This document shows, piece by piece, positions 55,647 to 64,000 of a stretch of DNA of 64,000 nucleotides. The stretch is from Maea johnstoni (lineage: Eukaryota; Annelida; Polychaeta; Spionida; Magelonidae). The notes under the pieces were generated by a model. That model searched no databases. It was not told where the DNA came from and saw only the letters and a list, made by a program, of their open reading frames with translations. The translations under genes were made by a program, and so were the position numbers. Each line of letters opens with the position of its first letter. Within the stretch, counting starts at the first letter, position 1. The stretch covers positions 51,658,326 through 51,722,325 of the forward strand of contig OZ012685.1 of NCBI GenBank assembly GCA_963942565.1, in the 5' to 3' direction.

Positions 55647-55904
55647 TTAACCCATTACCGCTTAAGAGTTCCCCCCAGACATTGTCGTCTGAACCTTTGC
55701 TGCTTTTGACAATAACTTCAGAATCATGATTGATTTCAAAAAAATAAAAAATGATTGATTTCACAAAATATTTGATGGGGAGTTTTCGGTATTGTTCTGA
55801 TTAACATTTCTCCTTCAAATATTTTCACAAATATGCTTCTGCCTGAAAGATTTTGCCAAAATTGCCATGCTGTTTTTTTGCCTCTGTAAGCATTAACGGG
55901 TTAA
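55647..55904 (-). mobile_element. Family B MITE
   Basis: TTAA at 55647 and 55901; a short AAAATGATTGATTTCA duplication inside. Confidence 0.83.
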
Positions 55905-55954
55905 GGTCTAACGGCATTGAAGGCTGTTCACAATACAAAGTGAAAAAGTGTGTT

Positions 55955-56212
55955 TACAGTACAGACATTTAATTCCTGCACCAGTTGACTGGACGTCTGC
56001 CAGTGTCTGGTTGCACTAACACCCATGGAAAACATGTCATTAAAATACACAAAGCACACCAATGACCCACATATATTGAAAATCAAAGCTTTATTCAGTT
56101 GTTAGGTCATCCATGCATCCATGCCCCGGAAACTGGGTGGCAACCGGTTGTGCAGTCACGTTTTATGCCCAGGCATGTATATATAGGGCAGGAATTAAAT
56201 GTCGGCAGTGTA
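55955..56212 (-). mobile_element. Family C MITE
   Basis: TA at 55955 and 56211; full length. Confidence 0.87.
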
Positions 56213-56254
56213 GGTGACCTCTTCTGTGTCTTATTATGTGTGGCCAGTTGTTAA

Positions 56255-56345
56255 AGTTGTAGGGAACCATAATACCTGGGAAAGAACTGCTAAACCCTAA
56301 GTCAATTGCAACTATCTCACATATCTCGAGCCAGATTCAAACCAT
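56255..56345 (-). mobile_element. tRNA-Leu-like SINE fragment, inverted
   Basis: CCCTAAGTCAATTGCAACTA and GAGCCAGATTCAAACC are complements of the SINE middle and box B. It abuts a + strand copy head to head. Confidence 0.7.
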
Positions 56346-56565
56346 GACAGGGGGCTTGCCCTGATGGCCAAGTGGTCCAAGGTGTTGCTCTCCACTGCCG
56401 GCCTTTGAATCTGTTTTTTTTTTTGGCAAGTAAGAGAGTTGCCAGGGACTTGGGGTGAGGCGGTGGTTTTTTCGCTGAGTACTCTGGATTCCTCCACCAC
56501 TTACAAAAGGCTAGTCACGACTTAGCCGCAAAGTGGCTGAAAAAGTGACGAAAACCAGTAAAAAA
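56346..56565 (+). mobile_element. tRNA-Leu-like SINE
   Basis: Head TGATGGCCAAGTGGTCCAAG, box B replaced near a T10 run, tail GAGTTGCCAGGGACTTGGGG and CTAGTCACGACTTAGCCGC. Confidence 0.8.
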
Positions 56566-57533
56566 TAATTCCAACCCTGACAAGATTGAGAGATAGCGAG
56601 GAGTCAGTGGCAATGCATTAGATCACTCGGCTATAGGGGAATACCCTCTTTACAGTACAAGTAGTATATTGAATACTATGCTTTTTAAACATGAATCACA
56701 ACATTACTGTTTGATCACAAGATTATTATTAGTGGTGGACCAGAGTTTCCTGAATTATAATTTAGTTAGGATTTTCACTGACTGGATGGGTCAGAAATCC
56801 CATCATGGGCTGGCCGCAAGGACTTGGCAAAGAAATTCTGCTAAATATATTTGCGACCACTAGGAGGCGAATTGGTCAATTAGTTAGCAAAGTAAGCTGT
56901 AGTTATACTTTGATGAAGTAGGGACATGCTTTGGAGGACTAAGTGTCAAGTAAAGGCTGCCTCATCTACTGCTACTCCTTAAACACCTGATATTATTGAT
57001 CCCTCTACTGGCAGTTGTTAGGATAAGATAAATGGTCATTTGGAATCGATGCGCTGATGTTGGAATATAGGCTGAGACATTGGAAGTAAAACCTTCGTCC
57101 ACGACCTACTATCTGTTAAGACCGGCCTCAAGTGATAGATGTGAACTTTGTTGTAACTATGTTTAAAGGTGTTTCTAATTACAAAATTGCAAATCCCTGA
57201 TGCCAGCCGTGGATACCCAATGAAGTGAAAGTATAGAGATTAAGTCTTGAATTAGAAATCACGGTTCACTTGCAGTTCATCGTGTTTTAACAATTCTAAT
57301 GTTTCAAAACTTAAGGATCTCCATTAATCTTATGAAATTCGATTGTTTAGCAATATATAGCATTTGTTCCTCTGTTTTCCTTGGGGACGTGTAATCGCAG
57401 ATTATAATTTATCTTTGCTATCGAAATATACGTAGCGTGTTCATGTCTTGATGGATAATATTTCACAAAAAAGAAAATCAATTATCTTACTGATTGTCTT
57501 TAACTGTTACTTCACATTTGAAATCACCGCGAC
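56566..57533. other. Unique DNA, nothing recognised
   Basis: No exon with both splice sites. Confidence 0.35.
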
Positions 57534-57765
57534 GGGCCTGCCCCCGTAGCCCAGTGGTCTACGGTTTTGCCAAATCAGGCTAAATCTCACCACAACGGGG
57601 CTCGAAACTAGCTTGTGGCAAGTGATGCTGTTTTCAGTTACAAATCGACATGTGTATTACTAAAACAGGAGTTTGGGGTGGTCTCCCCGGGTATCATCCG
57701 CCAATTACAACAGTCACAACTTGGCAGGGTATGGCAGAAAAAGTAACCAACATTTTAAATTCCAA
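57534..57765 (+). mobile_element. tRNA-Leu-like SINE, diverged
   Basis: Head GCCTGCCCCCGTAGCCCAGT then GGTCTACGG, box B GGGGCTCGAAACTAG, tail TTTGGGGTGGTCTCCCCGGG and CAACTTGGCAGGGTATGGCA. Older or a different subfamily; box A is more divergent. Confidence 0.7.
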
Positions 57766-57920
57766 TTTTATGAGGTCTTTAACACTTTTTTCGCCTCGAA
57801 TGATGTAAAATAGGCTAGATCGAATTTTAGAACTCATTCCTTTCGGAAACAAAGGTTCTTAGAAAAAAGTAATAAATTGTATTAAGCCGTGGTCAGTGAG
57901 AGAAGAATACCCAAGTAAAG

Positions 57921-58155
57921 TACAGATTTCTAATTCCTGCACTAAATGCGCGGGCACACCGGGCATACTACACGACAGCAGCCCAGTTTCGTGGGTATCG
58001 GTGCGACCGCAAGCCACTGACGTCACAGCTGAACGTAGCTTAGATACGCAGCTACATGGGTCTTTAAAATGCCGGGCTTATTTTCATGTTGATATGTTAT
58101 GCATGGACGTTTGTACAACCAGTCGACTGGTGCAGGAATTAAATGTCTTTACTAT
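57921..58155 (+). mobile_element. Family C MITE
   Basis: Starts TACAGATTTCTAATTCCTGC and ends GGAATTAAATGTCTTTACTA. Confidence 0.82.
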
Positions 58156-58299
58156 ACCATTGAAATCCATGGAGTAACTCCAGTAATCGGTCAAAAATTT
58201 ACTTACAACTCTTAATCTTGCATAGACTATTATTCAAACGGAGTATTTGATTCGGAATTTGGCAATTTTGTTTTGAATAATCAGTAGGTTTCTCTGCAG

Positions 58300-58720
58300 T
58301 TAGGTACCGAACCCCTAGCACACATTTTACTGATTTCTTTTATTGTATAGAGGCTACATGGGCAACGGAGAACATCCACATTGCGATATCGTTCATATAG
58401 TATGGTTTGATATTATTGAACTAGGTTTATCTCTTAGATGAATAAAACAAATGGATATAAAACCAGTCTGTCAACTTGAACAGACTGGCTGCCGAGAAAA
58501 GCCCAAAGGTCGTGTTATGCGCATGTTGTGCACAGGTTTCTCTGTGTAATGTAAACGATACGAGAGCCCTCATTGGTCTTTGTCTCCTAGTGATGTCACA
58601 CGGAGGCAAGATCCGAGACCCCTGGGATAGCCAGGTCTTCACTATTTATAGCGCATATAGTAATTGCTCTCTCGCTACATATCCGTTCTTTTATTCATCA
58701 AAGGTTTATCTGGTCAGGGT
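58300..58720 (+). promoter_or_regulatory. Non-repeat segment with promoter-like motifs (weak)
   Basis: ATTGG (58572-58576, a CCAAT box in reverse), TGATGTCA (58591-58598, CRE-like) and TATTTATA (58643-58650) lie in order with ~65 bp between the first and last, as in a + strand core promoter. The segment is less AT-rich than its surroundings and is open on both strands for ~60 codons. A possible acceptor TTTCTTTTATTGTATAG ends at 58349. No transcript evidence; either a promoter or a short gene piece. Confidence 0.25.
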
Positions 58721-58983
58721 AATTTAAATCTATTTTCTTATCAATTCCTTTCTTTGCACATTCCTCATTGAAACTGACACTGAAACTGACAGGCATTTTC
58801 TCCCACTCTAAAGAGCATTAGCAGTAATCGTGTGCCTCATGCCAATGTCCTGTAAGTGGTTTGAGGTGGATCACTGTCTGTGCTCCATCCCCTATAAGTA
58901 CACACCCATACCGGCTCTTTCTCTTCTGTAGTTCCTTTTCTCCTTTGGATGATCTTCAGGGCTGCTATTGCGGCACGTCACTC

Positions 58984-59183
58984 TTAACCCTTCCAATGCT
59001 GAGGCTACTTTCATCCAATGCACATGGACCCAAAGATTTTTGAAAAATATCTGAGCCATGTCATGTTGGTATACATTGGATGGCTCTCGCTGAGTACTCT
59101 CAGATGAGTACCCATATGCCAGGGTTTCAGTCATTTTCAGATTTTGTGTTGGCCAATTAAGCCACCAGCGGTATAAGGGTTAA
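58984..59183 (-). mobile_element. Family A MITE
   Basis: TTAA at 58984 and 59180; right end of the chain link. Confidence 0.87.
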
Positions 59184-59325
59184 CCCTGTCATGTTGGTAT
59201 TTATTAGATAGCTGTCACCGAGTACTCTCAGATGAGTACCCATATGCCAGGGTTTCAGTTATCTTTCAGATTTTTGGCATCATCATGTATTGGCCAATAA
59301 TAGCCAGCAGCAATACAAGGGTTAA
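59180..59325 (-). mobile_element. Family A MITE, ~146-bp form ending at the inner inverted repeat
   Basis: Starts TTAACCCTGTCATGTTGG: the normal outer 70 bp is missing and the inner AACCCTGTCATG repeat sits directly at the TTAA. TTAA is shared on both sides. Confidence 0.85.
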
Positions 59326-59464
59326 CCCTGTCAAGTTGGTATTTATTAGATAGCTCTCAATGAGGACTCTCAGATGAGTACCTATATGCCAGGGTTTCAA
59401 TCATTTTCAGCGTTTTTGCATCATTTTGTATTGGCCAAATTAGCCTGCAGCAGCATAAGGGTTA
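59322..59464 (-). mobile_element. Family A MITE, second inner-repeat form
   Basis: Same start point (TTAACCCTGTCAAG). Right end AAGGGTTAG. Confidence 0.85.
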
Positions 59465-59770
59465 GTTCATCTGCTCACTTGGGTGAGCCGGACGGCTGCC
59501 TCTGTAACACGTCACTCTTAATAAAGTTGACATGTAGAAACTAAAGATACAGATAATTCCAATTACACGAGAAATTCTAGTGTAATTGATAGTTATTATC
59601 TCAAAAGAAGTTTTTTTAGAAATGTTCAATGTCTTTACAGTACGTGGTCACTATCGCCTCAATTTACACGAACATTTCCTATGTAAATATGAGATGTTTT
59701 CTAACAAGAACATATTAGAAACAGTCATCGGTGTTATAATTTGGAATTTCGTTTTAACGTTGGTTTTTTG

Positions 59771-59915
59771 TTAACCCTTTCAATACAGGTGCTACTTTCG
59801 ACCAAAGCACACTGACGCAAAGATCTTTGAAAACCATCTAAACCCTGTAATGTTGGTATTCATTAGATAGCTCTCGCTGAGTACTCTCAGATGAGTACCC
59901 ATATACCATGTTTTC
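59771..59915 (-). mobile_element. Family A MITE, truncated
   Basis: Left TTAA at 59771; breaks off after CCCATATACCATGTTTT. Confidence 0.82.
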
Positions 59916-60270
59916 GCCTAACTTGGGAAAGCCGGAGGGCTGTCTCTGCAACGCGTCACTCTTTAATAATAAAGTGGGCATGTATAAACTGCAGATACAG
60001 CTTATTCCAATCACACGAGCAATTCTAGTGTAATTGATATTTATAAGAGAAGCGTTTAGAAATATTTACTGTCTTAACAGTGTGTGATCACTAGCGTCCT
60101 AAATTGCACGAGTATTTCCTATGTAAATATGAGTTGTTTTCTAAAGGAAAAAGCTATTAGAAACATCGTTGTTACAATTTGGAATTTCGTTTTAACGTCG
60201 TTTTTTTATGAATATTGCGACTTAGTCGTGACCAGACTGGGTAAGGTCATGTGTTGCGAAAATTTCCCAG

Positions 60271-60499
60271 TTAACCCATTAATGCTCACAGCGGCCAAAC
60301 AGGCCTGACAGATTTGGAAATATATTACTAACAAAAGCATTTTCTGGAAAACATTTGAAGGAGAAATGTTTATCAGAAGCCAAACTACAACTCTCCTTCA
60401 AATATTTTGTGAACTTTGGCTCTGTTCTAAAGTTATTTTCAAAAGTAGGAAAGTAGCAGACGTTAGGTTCTAGTGGATCTCTAAGCGTGAATGAGTTAA
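60271..60499 (+). mobile_element. Family B MITE
   Basis: TTAA at 60271 and 60496; close to consensus. Confidence 0.87.
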
Positions 60500-60552
60500 A
60501 TAGTGCTTTAGGTTTTCGGTTTGTCTCACATTCTGAAGCCCCTGGTGGACAA

Positions 60553-60632
60553 TTGGACACCCCTGTACCGGAGTACCTGGCGAAAACTACCTCCTAACCA
60601 CATGTCATCGGCAACTTTCTCACACGCACTGA
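60553..60632 (-). mobile_element. tRNA-Leu-like SINE tail fragment
   Basis: ACCGGAGTACCTGGCGAAAA and GGCAACTTTCTCACACGC are complements of the SINE tail. Confidence 0.7.
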
Positions 60633-60988
60633 ATGGGAAACTTTGCAATACTGTTATTCACTTAAGTATAGCGGTAACAATAAGATAGCGATGATAGCGC
60701 TCTGCCCATGTGCGCTATTGTAAACTCTCCGTCCTTGTTAAATTCTTAATTGAAATTGTTGCTGCCGTTCCCGTTCAGCGCTATACTTAGATCACGCTAT
60801 CCACGCATAATTGCGCTATATAATGTTCACGCCATATTTAAGTGATTTACAGCTAGTAATCTCTGGCAACCCTTCATACAATCAGTGATTAATGAAAGGA
60901 CTGGTAACTAAGTTAATAGGTAAGTAGCCAAATTGCGTTTATGGTAAGTCACAGCTGTAACCGAAACTGGCACCTTGTGCTCAAATGA
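60633..60988. other. Unique DNA, nothing recognised
   Basis: GCGCTATTG, AGCGCTATA and TTGCGCTATATAA motifs recur within ~150 bp (60705-60825), perhaps a local inverted pair. Confidence 0.35.
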
Positions 60989-61247
60989 TACAGTACAGAC
61001 ATTTAATTCCTGCACCAGTCGACCGGACGTCTGCCAGTGTTTGGTTGTTCAAATAACCATTGATAATATGTAAAGAATAAGCCAAGCACATCAATGACAC
61101 ACGTAGCTTGCAAATCAAAGCTACGTTCAGCTGTGAGGTCATTTATACATCCATGACCAAAAGACTGGGTTACAGTCGGACGTGCGGTCGTGTATTATGC
61201 TCGGGCTGCCCACGCATTTAGTGCAGGAATTAAATGTCGTCATTGTA
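60989..61247 (-). mobile_element. Family C MITE
   Basis: TA at 60989 and 61246; very similar to the copy at 55122. Confidence 0.87.
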
Positions 61248-61491
61248 TCTGTATCATAAATGTTCTTAAACAGTATTGGGTAGATCATGCCTGTACCGCT
61301 CTAATGTGTTTAAAGAAACGTGTATAGATTGTTCTCTATTCACGATAGTACCTGGTTGGATCACATAAGGTATTGACACAATTTCGTAATCATTAGAACA
61401 AAACGGGCACCATGTTGCAGTTTTATTATGGTTATACCATCACGTTCAACTAGTGGCTGTGCAGTGCCGTTGGAGCTATCTACTTTGAGTT

Positions 61492-61715
61492 TGGAATTTC
61501 GTTTTTCGTCACCTTTTCTGCCATATGGCTGGTAAGTCGTGACTTGTCTGTTGTAACTGGTGGAGATTATCCGGAGTATCGACAAAAAACCACCACCTAA
61601 CTCCAAATCACTGGCCACTTACTCACGTGCCTCAGGTGATATTCGAACCAGGGCAGTGGTGAAAAACAGCCAGCAGTCCGTGGCAATACCCTAGACCACA
61701 CGGCCATCAGGGCTC
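61492..61715 (-). mobile_element. tRNA-Leu-like SINE
   Basis: On the - strand: head TGATGGCCGTGTGGTCTAGG, box B GGTTCGAATATCACC, tail CCAGTGATTTGGAGTTAGG and GTCACGACTTACCAGCC. 61248-61491 is unique. Confidence 0.82.
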
Positions 61716-62636
<921 letters not shown>

Positions 62637-62816
62637 AATAACCATTTTGTAAGCATTTTTTGAAAAGTATTTGAAGGAGAAATGTTAATCAGAAGCCAAA
62701 CAATAAACTCCTCTTCAAATATGTTTTGAACTTCTGCTTTATTCCCAAAATATTTTCAAAAGTATGAGAGTAGCAGACGATACCTTTAAGAGCAACTCTG
62801 AGTGTGAATGGGTTAG
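62637..62816 (+). mobile_element. Family B MITE, 5' truncated
   Basis: Begins near TTTTGTAAGCATTTTTTG; ends GTGAATGGGTTAG. Confidence 0.83.
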
Positions 62817-62835
62817 ACTACACAAGCTAATACCA

Positions 62836-63010
62836 GTATTGTATTATATCGTATGTTTATTGACTGTAACTGCAAAGAGTACAAAATCATACGTGATATA
62901 AATACTTTTGTACAATCACAAAGAAAAGAACATTAAGTAAATGAACGAAACGATTAATTTATCGCATTTCCTTTTTACGTTCTCTATCTGTTTAAAATGT
63001 AGCGAAGAAA
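62836..63010 (-). mobile_element. Solo LINE 3' end
   Basis: Same layout as 17280-17475: ATCGTATGTTTATTGACTGT, then AGAGTACAAAATCATACG. Lies next to the family B copy. Confidence 0.65.
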
Positions 63011-63156
63011 ACACTCGTAAGATGAAAAGAATGCCTGCAGAATATCATGAAATGGAGTCAAAATATACCTGTATCTGAGAGATTACTGTGAGGGAGCAGG
63101 TGTTCTAGGACTTTAATGGTGCATTGATGATGGCAAAAGTACGCAATCGAATATTG

Positions 63157-63448
63157 TATAACTGGTTAATTTGGCGTTTTTTTTCAAAAAAATATTTTCC
63201 GTGTATTTATTTTTGGCGTCTGCAACAGTCAAAACACCGCTATCCATATGTAGATATAGGAACCAATGGCCGCCGCCCTTTTTCTTTTGGGAGCGATCAA
63301 TAGAAATTCACGCTACGCTGCCAACCGCAGCTCCCCCAGCGGCCCTGAAAGACACTACAAATATATTTTTATGCGATCTTTAATTTGGCGTTGATGGGCA
63401 TTCGCCAAAAACGCCAAATTAAAAACCACGCCAAATTAACCAGTTATA
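63157..63448. mobile_element. Family J, 292-bp element with perfect 21-bp inverted ends
   Basis: TATAACTGGTTAATTTGGCG then T at 63157-63177 is perfectly complementary to 63428-63448. A second inner pair, AATTTGGCGTT / AACGCCAAATT, lies near the right end. TA flanks suggest a Tc1/mariner-type MITE. Noncoding. The perfect ends suggest a recent insertion. The interior is locally GC-rich (GGCCGCCGCCC, CAGCGGCCC). Confidence 0.8.
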
Positions 63449-63894
63449 AAGCATCACCAAGAGATGTGGTGGTAGTAGCATTTTCTGTAAATACCCAATC
63501 CAGTAGACTTTTTTTTTTAAATTTCGCACCTGCTGTTTTTTATTTTCATAAATCGAATAGCATTTTATAATATACAATATCATAGTAAACAATTGATTTT
63601 CTTCATATATGTTTTTTAAATAACACAGCATGATATCATTTTCCAAATATTCTTTATAACAATTGAATGGTCCTCTAGAAATAGTTAGTGTTTGCATATT
63701 AGGCTATTTGGTAACATCAATATAGCCTTGCGTATACCTTCTCCCAAATATCTAAAAAAAGGCAGTGCCATTTCCTTTCACATTAGCTTGATATTCTTCT
63801 ATTTTCATCTGTCTCGTTAACACATTCTTAACCTCTTTTATACTATATTTTATACTATATAGTCGTGTAGACTTTACTTATTTACGTATTTAGA
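63449..63894. other. Unique DNA, nothing recognised
   Basis: No repeat or exon support. Confidence 0.3.
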
Positions 63895-63960
63895 GTTCAC
63901 CCTTTTGCTGCTGATGTCTAATTTCGGCCAATACAAATTGATGCAAAAAAAGAAAAACTT
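63895..63960 (+). mobile_element. Family A MITE 5' fragment
   Basis: GTTCACCCTTTTGCTGCTGA through CAAATTGATGCAAAAAAA, then breaks. Confidence 0.75.
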
Positions 63961-64000
63961 CTTTTACTGACAGTCAAATAGTGGCTGATTTCTCTTGTAT

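Larger units (their letters stand above)
58955..60240. repeat. ~460-bp tandem duplication with MITE chains inside
   Basis: GCGGCACGTCACTCTTAA (58970), CTCTGTAACACGTCACTCTT (59500) and CTCTGCAACGCGTCACTCTT (59943) mark three unit starts. Units 2 and 3 match further through AATTCTAGTGTAATTGATA and TTTGGAATTTCGTTTTAACG to ~60200. Family A insertions occupy units 1, 2 and the 2/3 junction. Confidence 0.82.

Overview
The window looks like a gene-poor, intron-rich stretch of an animal genome, most likely a marine invertebrate. The reasons are very large repeat-filled introns, AT-rich DNA with long (TA)n runs, tRNA-derived SINEs, several families of short DNA transposons, and a LINE that carries a 2A-like GDIESNPGP motif. 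That motif is known from non-LTR elements of sea urchin, amphioxus and molluscs. I cannot name the species. There are no operons, rRNA or functional tRNA genes, CRISPR arrays, LTR elements or Polintons that I can see.

Host coding signal is thin. On the + strand a promoter-like segment and a short ATG exon with a strong splice donor lie at the left edge (1-129). They are followed by a 60-nt exon (2718-2777) and an 83-nt exon (17181-17263). The last two join in phase and together read like the middle of a phosphotyrosine-binding (PTB/PID) domain. A further + strand exon candidate is at 41903. On the - strand an open exon with an ATG and a donor (18640-18858) may pair with a small terminal exon at 15556-15657, inside the + strand gene. 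Another - strand exon candidate is at 30831-30885. None of these genes is complete in the window.

The rest is repeats. About 50 copies or pieces of a ~215-bp TTAA-flanked MITE (family A, piggyBac-type) and about a dozen of a second TTAA family (B) cover roughly a sixth of the window. Many are chained through a shared TTAA. Other short DNA elements are a TA-flanked family (C), two hAT-type families with clear 8-bp target duplications (E, F), a TTAA element of 846 bp (H), and single or double copies of I, J, K and M. A nearly full-length LINE (20967-26036, - strand) has ORF1, an endonuclease/reverse transcriptase ORF2 broken by two frame changes, an 11-nt poly(A) tail and an AATAAA signal. It sits inside a ~400-bp tandem repeat. 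Two SINE families, tRNA-Thr-like and tRNA-Leu-like, are present.

The most unusual region is 47126-50115. The tRNA-Leu-like head of a SINE is tandemly amplified about 26 times, ends in one copy with a full SINE tail, and is interrupted by a 1028-bp foldback-type element (48067-49094) packed with CATGGT/ACCATG palindromes. Other tandem structures include a 141-bp minisatellite (8994-10127) whose units keep a 47-codon frame open, a 150-bp satellite (11976-12865), and several tandem duplications of host DNA that carry MITEs with them. Positions 32848-33047 are an assembly gap.
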